NCBI GenBank assembly: GCA_963540515.1
Contig: CAUTNA010000004.1
Span: 1-64,000, forward strand
Source of the DNA: JAFGMC01 sp963540515
Lineage (GTDB): Bacteria > Pseudomonadota > Alphaproteobacteria > Rs-D84
Direction of reading: 5' to 3'
DNA length: 64,000 nt
Under the pieces are notes generated by a model, which saw only the letters and a list, made by a program, of their open reading frames with translations, searched no databases and was not told where the DNA came from. Positions within the stretch are counted from its first letter, which is position 1. Each line of letters starts with the position of its first letter. The position numbers and the translations under genes were made by a program. Below, in pieces: positions 9,381-17,516 of the stretch.

Positions 9381-12300
9381 CTAATTTTCTGATTTTTTTG
9401 GTGTAATAGATAAGCATAATCCTTGCAACTCACGAGTAAGCACATTAAATGCCTCAGGAGTTCCAATCTGAATATCATTATTTCCAGAAATTATAGAATC
9501 ATACATCTTATTTCTACCAACTGTATCATCAGATTTAACAGTAAGCATTTCACGCAATAGGTGTGATGCACCATGTGCTTCTAATGCCCAAACTTCCATT
9601 TCTCCAATTCTCTGTCCACCACCATGTGCTTTTCCAGATAATGGTTGCTGAGTAACTAGAGAATAACTTCCAGTAGATCTTGCATGAACTTTTTCATCAA
9701 CCAAGTGATGCAATTTCATCATATACATAACACCAACAGTTACATCTCTATCCAAAGCTTCACCTGTCATACCATCATATAACTTAAACTGACCAGAAAG
9801 TGGAAGTTTCGCAAGCTTTAACATAGATTTAATATCTTCAGGAGTAGCTCCATCAAATGTTGGAGTCGCCATAGGAACACCATCTTTTAATAAAGAAGCT
9901 TCTGTCCTAACATCTGTATCTGTCATTTTTTCTAATTTATCAGCAGTTTCTTTACCATAAATTTTACCCATAATCGAACGAAGATCATCAGTAACTGCCC
10001 TTTTTTGCTTCACTTCTTCTAATATTTCACCAATCTGTTTACCAAGTGTCTTAGCAGCCATACCAAGGTGAGTTTCTAATATCTGTCCTATATTCATACG
10101 AGAAGGAACACCAAGTGGATTTAAAACTATATCAACAGGAGTACCATCTTCTAGATATGGCATATCCTCAATTGGTACAACCTTTGATACAATACCTTTA
10201 TTTCCATGACGTCCTGCCATTTTATCACCAGGTTGTATTTTCATCTTATGAGCAATATAAACTTTTACTACTTTCAAAATACTTGCATTTGAAAGAGAAC
10301 ATGTCTCTGTAACCTTAGAAATTTCATTTTCTGCAACTTCTTTAAGTTGATTCAAAGTTAAAACATGTTTTTCATGAAGTTCATCTATTTTTGATTGTAC
10401 AGTTTTATCTTTTACAACCAACTTTTTCATATCTGATGATTTGATTCCTTCAAAAACTTCTGCTGTTAATTTCTTACCAATAAAAGGTTTTAGAGAACCA
10501 CTTGCATTATCAATAATATTTCCCTCTGCAATTTGGAAAATTTGATCTGCAAAACTTTTTTCCATTATAGAAATCTTTTCATCACGATTACGATTTATAG
10601 ATTCTATTCTCTGGAGTTCAATCATTTGAGTTCTTTCATCTTTTTTAACACCATGTTTAGTAAGAACATTTACTCCAATTACAGTTCCCTCTTCATTTGG
10701 TCCAACACGAAGAGAAGTATCTTTAACATTTAAAGCTTTCTCACCAAAAATATCACGAAGAAGAGCTTCTTCTGGTGAAAGTAATGTTTCAGATTTCGGA
10801 GATACTCTACCAACTAAAATATCACCTTGCTTTACTCTTGCACCAATATAAATAATACCCGACTCATCCAAATTCTTTAAAGCATCTTCACTTACATTTG
10901 GAATATCTCTTGTGAAACTTTCTGGCCCTATTTGAGTATCTCTGATAGTGAACTCTTTTTCTACTATTTTAATAGATGTAAAGACATCATCTCTTGATAT
11001 TCTTTCTGATATTACAATACCGTCTTCATAGTTATAACCACGCCATGGCATAAATGCAACAAGTACATTCTTTCCAATAGCTAGTTCACCATAATTCATA
11101 CAAGAACCATCAGCAAGGGTATCTCCAACAGATACTTTATCACCAACTTTAACAAGAGGTTTTTGATGTATTAAAGTATCATGATTTGATCTTTCAAATT
11201 TCTCTAAATCATAAATATCAACACCAGTTACAACATTTCTGCTGTTCATACATTTAACAACTATTCTACTAGAATCAACAGATTCTACAACACCACTATG
11301 TTTTGCAATTTTTCCAGTTCTACTATCTTTTGCAACTTCACGTTCTATACCCGTTCCAACAAGTGGAGCATCAGAACGAAGAAGAGGAATAGCCTGACGT
11401 TGCATATTTGATCCCATAAGTGCTCTGTTAGAGTCATCATTTTCAACGAATGGAATAAGTCCAGTTGAAATTGAAACGATTTGTCTTGGTTCAACATCAA
11501 TCAAATCAATTTCTTCTTTTGAAATTGTTGTAAAATCACCATCTACTCGAGCAGTTACATTATCTTCGATCAACATACCATCTGAATTAATAGGTGTATT
11601 TCCTTGAGCTATTTTATGTCCATATTCCTCGTCAGATGTTAAATACACCATCTTATCTGTAATCTTACCATTTTCTACAACATAATAAGGAGTTTCTAAA
11701 AATCCGTATTTATTAACACGAGCAAATGTAGACAAGTGGGTAATTAAACCAATATTTGCACCTTCAGGAGTATGAATAGGACACAAACGACCATAATGAG
11801 TAGGATGTACGTCACGAACTTCAATACCAGCTCTGTCTCTATTTAATCCACCAGGACCTAATGCAGAAATAACTCTTTTATTTTCAAGTTCTGCCAATGG
11901 ATTATATGCTTCCATAAATTGAGATAGAGGTGAAATTCTTAAAAATTCTGATAAAACAGACATCAAAGGTTTTGCATCAACAATATCTTGCGGTTGCATA
12001 TTATTTGCAGAACTTAAAGCTTCTTTTATATTTCTTTCTACTTGTGCCATTCCAGCTTTAAAATTCTGTTCGAATAATTCACCAACAGTTCTTATTCTAC
12101 GATTTGATAAACTATCTATATCATCAATTGTATCATTTCCATCTATTATATTGATTAAAACCTTAAGTATTTTTAAAACATCTTTCTTAGAAAGTAGTCT
12201 TTCTTCATCAGGATCTTTATCAGAATCAAGTTTTAAACGTTTATTCATTTTAAATCTACCAACAGCAGACATATCATAAAATCTTGAATCAAAACCTTGA

Positions 12301-13514
12301 CGAGCAAATAAATTTGCAGCAGCCTCTATTGTTGGACGCTCACCAGGTCTTATTATATTATAAATTTCTATTAAAGCTTCTTCTCTGGAAGAAGAGTTAT
12401 CAGCAACTAATGTATTTCTGATATGTGAAGAAATTGTTTTATTATCAATAGCAATTATTGATAAATTCTTAATATCCATTTTTAATAAACCAGATAATAC
12501 ATCTTCAGTAATTTCTGTACCAGAATTATATATAACTTGTTCATCAACAATAACAGGATCAAATAAGAAACAACCTATTAAAGATTCAGACTTTAAAGCA
12601 AACTTCTTATCTGAAATTTTAGATAAATTTCTTACATTTAGTCTTTCGCCTTTTGATAAAATAACCTTACCATCTTTTACATTCAATAAATCATAATTTA
12701 AACGATAATTTTTTAAACCATCAAAAGAAGATAAATCACCAGACCATAAATCATTAGATATTAAAGATAGTTCTATCTTATTATAAAAATTAGATAATAT
12801 TTCAGTATCACTCATACCTTTTATTGATAATTTTCTTGGATCTGCAACCCATTTTTTCTCATCATCAATAGATGGAAGACAACGTAAAAATGTAGTAGCT
12901 GTGATTTTACGACGTCTATCAATTCTTACATAAATAACACCTTTTGCTTCTTCAAAGTCTATCCAACTTCCTCTTTCTGGAATTATTCTTGCAGTATAAG
13001 TTGTTGGATTTCCTGCAATTCTTGATTCTTTTGTTTTAGCGAATATAACACCTTGAGATCTGTGCATCTGAGATATAACAACCTTCTCAACACCAGATAT
13101 AATAATACTTCCTCTTTCAGTCATAAGAGGAACTTCGCCCATAAAAACTTCTTGTTCTTTTATTTCACGTAATTCTTTCTTACCATCTTCTAAGATATTC
13201 CATAAAACTAAACGTAATTTTAACTTTAATTTTCTTGAGTATGTTAAATCTCTTAACATACATTCTTTTACATTGTATAAAGGTTTATCCAGTTTATATT
13301 CAATAAATTCTAAATCTGCAAGACCACCACTATCTTTTATTGGAAAAACAGAAGAAAAAACTTTTTGTAATCCAATATTTTTTCTTGCAGAAGGTTCAAC
13401 ATCAGCTTGTAAAAAATCTTTATATGAACCATATTGAATATCTACCAAATCAGGAAGAGCTGTTTTAAAAAAACTTTTACCAAAAGATTTTCTAAGTTTC
13501 TGAATAACTGCCAT
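9381..13514 (-). CDS. rpoB: RNA polymerase beta subunit
   Basis: RpoB is the beta subunit of RNA polymerase and, at 1377 residues, full length. It carries the rifampicin-pocket region (LSQFMEAYNPLAELENKRVISALGPGG), in which the usual FMDQ..N..SE positions read FMEA and AELENK, and the C-terminal segment GGQRIGEMEVWALEAHGASH. The rifampicin-pocket stretch departs from the common FMDQTNPL form (Glu-Ala in place of Asp-Gln), a natural pattern that could lower rifampicin sensitivity; that is inference from known contacts. A strong AAAGGAG ribosome site precedes the ATG. An attenuator-like hairpin separates it from rplL. Confidence 0.99.
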   Translation of the reverse strand: MAVIQKLRKSFGKSFFKTALPDLVDIQYGSYKDFLQADVEPSARKNIGLQKVFSSVFPIKDSGGLADLEFIEYKLDKPLYNVKECMLRDLTYSRKLKLKLRLVLWNILEDGKKELREIKEQEVFMGEVPLMTERGSIIISGVEKVVISQMHRSQGVIFAKTKESRIAGNPTTYTARIIPERGSWIDFEEAKGVIYVRIDRRRKITATTFLRCLPSIDDEKKWVADPRKLSIKGMSDTEILSNFYNKIELSLISNDLWSGDLSSFDGLKNYRLNYDLLNVKDGKVILSKGERLNVRNLSKISDKKFALKSESLIGCFLFDPVIVDEQVIYNSGTEITEDVLSGLLKMDIKNLSIIAIDNKTISSHIRNTLVADNSSSREEALIEIYNIIRPGERPTIEAAANLFARQGFDSRFYDMSAVGRFKMNKRLKLDSDKDPDEERLLSKKDVLKILKVLINIIDGNDTIDDIDSLSNRRIRTVGELFEQNFKAGMAQVERNIKEALSSANNMQPQDIVDAKPLMSVLSEFLRISPLSQFMEAYNPLAELENKRVISALGPGGLNRDRAGIEVRDVHPTHYGRLCPIHTPEGANIGLITHLSTFARVNKYGFLETPYYVVENGKITDKMVYLTSDEEYGHKIAQGNTPINSDGMLIEDNVTARVDGDFTTISKEEIDLIDVEPRQIVSISTGLIPFVENDDSNRALMGSNMQRQAIPLLRSDAPLVGTGIEREVAKDSRTGKIAKHSGVVESVDSSRIVVKCMNSRNVVTGVDIYDLEKFERSNHDTLIHQKPLVKVGDKVSVGDTLADGSCMNYGELAIGKNVLVAFMPWRGYNYEDGIVISERISRDDVFTSIKIVEKEFTIRDTQIGPESFTRDIPNVSEDALKNLDESGIIYIGARVKQGDILVGRVSPKSETLLSPEEALLRDIFGEKALNVKDTSLRVGPNEEGTVIGVNVLTKHGVKKDERTQMIELQRIESINRNRDEKISIMEKSFADQIFQIAEGNIIDNASGSLKPFIGKKLTAEVFEGIKSSDMKKLVVKDKTVQSKIDELHEKHVLTLNQLKEVAENEISKVTETCSLSNASILKVVKVYIAHKMKIQPGDKMAGRHGNKGIVSKVVPIEDMPYLEDGTPVDIVLNPLGVPSRMNIGQILETHLGMAAKTLGKQIGEILEEVKQKRAVTDDLRSIMGKIYGKETADKLEKMTDTDVRTEASLLKDGVPMATPTFDGATPEDIKSMLKLAKLPLSGQFKLYDGMTGEALDRDVTVGVMYMMKLHHLVDEKVHARSTGSYSLVTQQPLSGKAHGGGQRIGEMEVWALEAHGASHLLREMLTVKSDDTVGRNKMYDSIISGNNDIQIGTPEAFNVLTRELQGLCLSITPKKSEN

Positions 13515-13532
13515 CCAATAACTCCTTTACAC

Positions 13533-13568
13533 AAAAAAATCATTAGTGCAGTATGAAAACTGCACTAA
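13533..13568 (-). terminator. rplL-rpoB attenuator
   Basis: On the minus strand TTAGTGCAG pairs with CTGCACTAA (9 bp, 8-base loop), followed by TGATTTTTTT. It lies between rplL and the rpoB ribosome site. Partial termination here would make more L7/L12 than RNA polymerase, as is known for the same gap in E. coli. Confidence 0.75.
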
Positions 13569-13579
13569 ATTATTTATAA

Positions 13580-13948
13580 TTATTTCAATTCTACTTTTGC
13601 ACCAGCTGCTTCTAAAGATGTTTTCAATTTTTCAGCTTCTTCTTTTGCAACTGCTTCTTTAACAGCTTTTGGAGCGGATTCAACTAAAGTTTTTGCTTCA
13701 TTCAAGCCAAGACCTGTGATTTCTTTAACAGCTTTAATAACTGCTAATTTATTAGCACCCATTTCTTTTAAAATAACATCAAACTCTGTCTTTTCCTCTA
13801 CAGCTGCAGCACCTGCACCAGGAGCTGCAACAGCAACAGCTGCCGCTGCTGATACTCCCCAAGTTTCTTCCAAAGCTTTAGATAATTCTACAGCTTCTAA
13901 AACTGTTAATTTTGATAATTCTTCAACGATTTTTTTAATATCTGCCAT
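13580..13948 (-). CDS. rplL: 50S ribosomal protein L7/L12
   Basis: L7/L12 forms the flexible stalk that recruits translation GTPases. The 122 residues show the N-terminal dimer domain, an Ala/Val/Gly-rich hinge at about 34-50, and the globular C-terminal domain with the conserved KLAVIKAVKEITGLGLNEAKTLVE. It follows rplJ by 14 bases, so it is translated from the same message, and it is followed by an attenuator that would favour its excess over rpoB. Confidence 0.98.
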   Translation of the reverse strand: MADIKKIVEELSKLTVLEAVELSKALEETWGVSAAAAVAVAAPGAGAAAVEEKTEFDVILKEMGANKLAVIKAVKEITGLGLNEAKTLVESAPKAVKEAVAKEEAEKLKTSLEAAGAKVELK

Positions 13949-13962
13949 TTTTAAACTCCATA

Positions 13963-14436
13963 TTATTTATTTCCATACTCTGAAGAAACACGTGCTAATC
14001 TTGATGCAGGTTCTACCAATATACGAGCAATTGTACCACGAATTTCTTGTAAAGAAGGAAGTTTTGATAATTCGATAATTTCATTAACACCTAAAACATT
14101 TGCATCCATTTTACCACCAACAATGCTCAATTTTGGGTGTTCTTTAACAAAATTAGCTAAAATTTTTGTAACCGCTAAACCATCTGTTGTAATAGCTACA
14201 GCAGTTGGCTTTTTCATAAAATCAGAAACAGCTTCAAAACTGGTATCTTTTAAAGCAATCTTCATCAATCTGTTTTTAATAACCTTAAATAGAGAAACAC
14301 TATCACGTAAGTCTTTACGCAACTGTTCCATTTCTCTAACAGTCAAACCTTGATTTTCAACTATAAAAACACCGTTTGCAGAAGCTAATGATGACTTTAA
14401 CGCAGAAACTAAATTTGATTTCTCATCACGTCTCAT
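13963..14436 (-). CDS. rplJ: 50S ribosomal protein L10
   Basis: L10 anchors the L7/L12 stalk on 23S rRNA. I place the start at the ATG at 14436 (protein MRRDEKSNLVSALKS..., 157 residues) because AAAGGAAAT lies at the right distance and L10 proteins begin in this way. The frame stays open upstream to 14520, but that stretch overlaps the structured leader and does not look like L10. Conserved parts are GVFIVENQGLTVREMEQLR and NRLMKIAL. In bacteria L10, bound to L7/L12, represses its own message through the leader annotated here. Confidence 0.95.
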   Translation of the reverse strand: MRRDEKSNLVSALKSSLASANGVFIVENQGLTVREMEQLRKDLRDSVSLFKVIKNRLMKIALKDTSFEAVSDFMKKPTAVAITTDGLAVTKILANFVKEHPKLSIVGGKMDANVLGVNEIIELSKLPSLQEIRGTIARILVEPASRLARVSSEYGNK

Positions 14437-14590
14437 TTTGCTATTTCCTTTACAAACTAATGCGTATTTTAATACGCGACCAACTTTCCAACTTTTCAGT
14501 TGGGACTTTTCCTGTCCCAAATTTTATTTGTCTATGATGGAAATTAAGTTTTATTAAACACCATCAGTCTTGGACAGAAATTTCTTTTAT
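14437..14590 (-). ncRNA. L10 leader (autoregulatory mRNA element)
   Basis: The stretch between rplA and rplJ is rich in hairpins on the minus strand. The first (14529-14576) has an outer TGTC/GACA stem, an asymmetric CAAGAC bulge and an inner TGATGG/CCATCA stem, which fits the kink-turn-like L10 binding site of bacterial rplJ leaders. Three more hairpins follow: GGGAC/GTCCC at 14502-14518, CCAAC/GTTGG at 14488-14503 and GCGTATT/AATACGC at 14462-14477. They end just before the ribosome site. Excess L10-L7/L12 would be expected to bind here and block translation of rplJ. Confidence 0.7.
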
Positions 14591-14596
14591 AAAACC

Positions 14597-15271
14597 TTAT
14601 TTTACCTCTACTTTTAATCCTGGTCCCTGAGTACTTGAAATCCAAGCACCTAAAATATATTGACCTTTTGAGGTTGAAGGTTTTACTTTTTTTAATTGCT
14701 CGACTAAAGCTTTTATATTTTCTACTAAACTTTCTGTTTTAAAAGACATTTTACCAACACCTGCATGAATTAAACCTTTTTTCTCAGCACGATATTCAAT
14801 CTGTCCAGCTTTAGCAACTTTTACAGCTTCTTCTATATTATTTGTAACAGTTCCAAGTTTAGGGTTTGGCATCATACCTTTTGGTCCTAATATTTTTGCA
14901 ACTTTAGACATTTTTGGCATCATAGATGGAGTTGCAATAACTCTATCAAACTCAATAAAACCGTTTGCAATTTTATCAATTAATTCTGTTCCTCCAACAA
15001 TATCAGCACCCGCTTTCTTAGCCAAATCTTGATCAGATTCAGAGATAACAGCAACTCTTATAGTTTTTCCAGTACCATTAGGAAGAGATACCATACCACG
15101 AACATTTTGATCAGCTTTTGTAACATCTATACCAAGACGAACCACAAAATCTAAAGTTTCATCAAATTTAGAAGAAGAATATTTTTTTAAAACTTCAACA
15201 GCCTCACTTAAAGAATAAACTTTTTCAAAATCTATATCTGCCCAAGTTTTTTGTCTTTTTGTAATTTTCAT
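14597..15271 (-). CDS. rplA: 50S ribosomal protein L1
   Basis: L1 forms the mobile stalk beside the ribosomal E site and is a translational repressor of its own operon. The 224-residue protein has the family sequences LGIDVTKADQNVRG and GPKGMMPNPKLGTVT. It begins 4 bases after rplK stops, so the two are translationally coupled. A candidate binding site for the repressor role is the hairpin before rplK. Confidence 0.98.
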   Translation of the reverse strand: MKITKRQKTWADIDFEKVYSLSEAVEVLKKYSSSKFDETLDFVVRLGIDVTKADQNVRGMVSLPNGTGKTIRVAVISESDQDLAKKAGADIVGGTELIDKIANGFIEFDRVIATPSMMPKMSKVAKILGPKGMMPNPKLGTVTNNIEEAVKVAKAGQIEYRAEKKGLIHAGVGKMSFKTESLVENIKALVEQLKKVKPSTSKGQYILGAWISSTQGPGLKVEVK

Positions 15272-15275
15272 AATA

Positions 15276-15707
15276 TTAACCCTCCACCTTTACACCCATG
15301 GAACGACATTGACCAGCAACTATATTACAAGCAGATTCAATAGAAGAACAATTCAAATCAGGTAATTTACTTTCTGCTATTTTCTTTATTTGTTCATTTG
15401 TTAGACTTCCAACAAAATCACGACCAGGTTTTTTAGAACCAGATTTTAAATTCAGAGCTTTTTTAATATAATGTGATACAGGTGGCAACTTTGTTATAAA
15501 TTCGAAAGAACGATCAGTATAAACTGTAATAATACAAGGTATCGGCATACCTTGCTCTTTATCAGCAGTTCTTTCATTAAACTGTTTACAAAATTCCATA
15601 ATATTAACACCAGCAGAACCTAAAGCTGGACCAAGTGGAGGTGTAGGAGTCGCTTGCTTTGCAGGCACAACAACCTTTACCATTCCTTTAACTTCTTTTT
15701 TTGCCAT
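15276..15707 (-). CDS. rplK: 50S ribosomal protein L11
   Basis: L11 binds the GTPase-associated centre of 23S rRNA and is needed for the RelA stringent response in other bacteria. The 143-residue protein contains the Pro-rich QATPTPPLGPALGSAGVN loop and the C-terminal RNA-binding domain. GGAG lies before the ATG. It is preceded by a hairpin that may bind L1. Confidence 0.98.
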   Translation of the reverse strand: MAKKEVKGMVKVVVPAKQATPTPPLGPALGSAGVNIMEFCKQFNERTADKEQGMPIPCIITVYTDRSFEFITKLPPVSHYIKKALNLKSGSKKPGRDFVGSLTNEQIKKIAESKLPDLNCSSIESACNIVAGQCRSMGVKVEG

Positions 15708-15759
15708 TTTTTACTCCATCTTTATAAATCAGTCGATCGTATTTTACAATCAACAAGAG

Positions 15760-15790
15760 TTGTGGTCCGACTATAGCGAGTCTACCACAA
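15760..15790 (-). promoter_or_regulatory. candidate L1-binding hairpin before rplK
   Basis: On the minus strand TTGTGGT pairs with ACCACAA, and inside it GACT pairs with AGTC, with a small asymmetric internal loop between the two helices. It sits in the gap between nusG and rplK. Its place and helix-loop-helix shape suit the known L1 autoregulation of L11-L1 operons; the match is structural and not proven. Confidence 0.5.
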
Positions 15791-15799
15791 AATCACAGA

Positions 15800-16321
15800 T
15801 TAATTTTTCTCAACCTGTGAAAATTCCAAATCAACACTAGTCTCACGACCAAAAACCAAAATATTAACAGTCATTTTTTGTTTTAAAAGATCAACCTCAG
15901 ATACCACTCCATTAAAGTTAGCAAAAGGACCATCTATAACTTTAACCTCTTGACCAACTTCATAAATTAAGTCTTCTGCTAAAACACTACCTTCTTCAGC
16001 CTGTCTTATCAACCTTCTTGCTTCATCTTCTGTTATAGCGACAGGTTTGTTTTTTTGACCAATAAACATAGCAACATTTGGTGTTAATTTTACCAAAGAA
16101 AAACTTTCATCTGTCATTGTCATTTGAATTATAATATAACCTGGAAAAAATTTTTTTTCTGATTTAACACGTTTACCAGCTTTAATCTCCATAACCTCAC
16201 GAGTAGGTACAAGCAATTCACCAAACAAAGCGTTCAAATGATGTTTATCTATTTGTTCACGTAAGTCACGAACAACTTTATCTTCACAACCTGTACGAAC
16301 ACTAACAACAAACCACTGCAT
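15800..16321 (-). CDS. nusG: transcription termination/antitermination factor NusG
   Basis: NusG binds RNA polymerase and links it to Rho or to the ribosome. The 173-residue protein has the N-terminal NGN domain (starting MQWFVVSVRTGCEDKV, with FFPGYI) and a C-terminal KOW domain (VIDGPFANFNGVVSEVD at about 130-146). It follows secE by 13 bases and precedes rplK, the common bacterial order. Confidence 0.98.
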   Translation of the reverse strand: MQWFVVSVRTGCEDKVVRDLREQIDKHHLNALFGELLVPTREVMEIKAGKRVKSEKKFFPGYIIIQMTMTDESFSLVKLTPNVAMFIGQKNKPVAITEDEARRLIRQAEEGSVLAEDLIYEVGQEVKVIDGPFANFNGVVSEVDLLKQKMTVNILVFGRETSVDLEFSQVEKN

Positions 16322-16334
16322 TTTTTCCCCTTAT

Positions 16335-16514
16335 CTAAAAGATCCAAGTCACCAATTTATTTAAAACACTGTCTGTAATAAAGAAAAATAAAACAGAAAG
16401 TCCAGAGAAAGCAAAAACCATAATAACAGTCTTTATAACAGTATTTCTATCTGGCCAAACAATCTTAAACCACTCTCTGCGCACAGATTTTACAAATTCA
16501 AACAAACGTTTCAT
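16335..16514 (-). CDS. secE: preprotein translocase subunit SecE
   Basis: SecE clamps the SecY channel in the inner membrane. The protein is 59 residues from the ATG at 16514, with an amphipathic helix (KSVRREWFKIVWPDRNTV) and one membrane segment (VIMVFAFSGLSVLFFFITDSV), the short single-span form usual in alphaproteobacteria. The start is chosen because AGGAAAGG stands just before it. The frame stays open to 16706, but that extension runs through tRNA-Trp and is not SecE-like. It belongs to the tRNA-Trp-secE-nusG transcript. Confidence 0.96.
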   Translation of the reverse strand: MKRLFEFVKSVRREWFKIVWPDRNTVIKTVIMVFAFSGLSVLFFFITDSVLNKLVTWIF

Positions 16515-16531
16515 AATACCTTTCCTAAAGG

Positions 16532-16605
16532 TGGCAGGGGCAGAAGGAATCGAACCCTCATCCGCGGTTTTGGAGACCGATATTCTACCATTGAACCATG
16601 CCCCT
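16532..16605 (-). tRNA. tRNA-Trp(CCA)
   Basis: On the minus strand this is a 74-nt tRNA with an encoded CCA end. The acceptor stem pairs AGGGGCA with TGCCCCT and the discriminator is G, as expected for Trp. The anticodon loop CTCCAAA gives CCA. It stands just upstream of secE, a standard position, although the tuf gene that often precedes it is not here. Confidence 0.97.
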
Positions 16606-16691
16606 AGACAAGCGCCATCCTTAAAAAACAACCTCAACCAGAATTTTAAAGTTGAAATTAGCATAAAAACAGCACAAATCAAGTAGAAACT

Positions 16692-16720
16692 ATTATAATT
16701 TTTCAAAATTCTTTAAGCAA
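16692..16720 (-). promoter_or_regulatory. promoter of the tRNA-Trp-secE-nusG transcript
   Basis: On the minus strand TTGCTT and a perfect TATAAT are separated by 17 bp. It lies about 85 bases upstream of the tRNA and drives the secE-nusG genes. It may also feed the ribosomal protein and rpoBC genes beyond. Confidence 0.7.
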
Positions 16721-16765
16721 GTATAAATTTTGAAATAAGGTTTTTAAATGATAACTGTTTTTTAC

Positions 16766-16795
16766 TTGCGCTTTTATGTATATTTTTTCTAAACT
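16766..16795 (+). promoter_or_regulatory. possible virB8 operon promoter
   Basis: TTGCGC and TAAACT stand 18 bp apart, about 26 bases before the virB8 start. The -10 match is only partial, so this is a weak call. It would give a transcript divergent from tRNA-Trp. Confidence 0.35.
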
Positions 16796-16821
16796 TTCAA
16801 GAAGAAGTAAAGAGAGAAATT

Positions 16822-17502
16822 TTGAATAATAACAGTATAGAGCCTTCCAAATTACTTTCAAGAATAATTATTTTTATTCTCGCTTCTTCTTTTGTATCAA
16901 TCATTGTTCTTATTCTTGCAATTGTTAATATTTTTCCACTAGAAAAAACTCAATTATTTTTTCTTACAACAGAAACTCCTAAAGATATCGAAGTTAACAT
17001 AACCTCTTTTATGCCAAATAAAGATAATTTAGAGACTTTGAAAGAATCTTTTATTAAAGAGTATATAAAAGTTAGAAATGAAATAGTACCGGATGCTAAC
17101 TTTATGAGAAAAAAATGGTCAGCAACAAATGAAGGATATGTATATTTATGGAGTTCTGAAAATATATTTAAGTCATTTACAAAAACATCTATGTGGAACG
17201 CATATATGAATGATAAACCAGATATTGAATTTAATTGTCCTGTCGAATTTACGAGCATAAAACCTTGGTCATCTTCTGATAATACTTACGCTGTAAGTTT
17301 TAGATACTTCTGTTCAGATATTAATAGACAAACACTTAAGAAAGATTATACAATACTTGTAAAAATAGAGATTGAAAATAAGTTAAAATGGACTGAAAGA
17401 TTACAAAATCCACTTGGAATAAAAGTTGTAGAATATAAAATAGAGACAGGGGAAAATGATCCTTTAGATTTTGGTTTAAATTATGGTTCATCTAAAGAAT
17501 AA
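16822..17502 (+). CDS. virB8: VirB8-family type IV secretion protein
   Basis: VirB8 is an assembly factor of P-type type IV secretion systems, anchored in the inner membrane with a periplasmic NTF2-like domain. The 226-residue protein has one N-terminal membrane segment (about 14-36) and a soluble domain. It ends in the family-type stretch WTERLQNPLGIKVVEYK. The start codon is TTG at 16822, behind AGAGAG; the next ATG would cut off the membrane segment. It opens a virB8-virB9-virB10 operon, 14 bases before virB9. VirB11 and VirD4, which often follow in this order, are absent. Confidence 0.85.
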   Translation: MNNNSIEPSKLLSRIIIFILASSFVSIIVLILAIVNIFPLEKTQLFFLTTETPKDIEVNITSFMPNKDNLETLKESFIKEYIKVRNEIVPDANFMRKKWSATNEGYVYLWSSENIFKSFTKTSMWNAYMNDKPDIEFNCPVEFTSIKPWSSSDNTYAVSFRYFCSDINRQTLKKDYTILVKIEIENKLKWTERLQNPLGIKVVEYKIETGENDPLDFGLNYGSSKE

Positions 17503-17516
17503 ATTAAAGGAAGAAG

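Noticed and set aside
14437..14520. A 28-codon N-terminal extension of L10
   Set aside because: It covers the hairpin-rich leader, and the internal ATG has a good ribosome site and the normal L10 start.
16515..16706. An upstream extension of the secE frame
   Set aside because: It runs through tRNA-Trp and its protein sequence is not SecE-like; AGGAAAGG marks the ATG at 16514.
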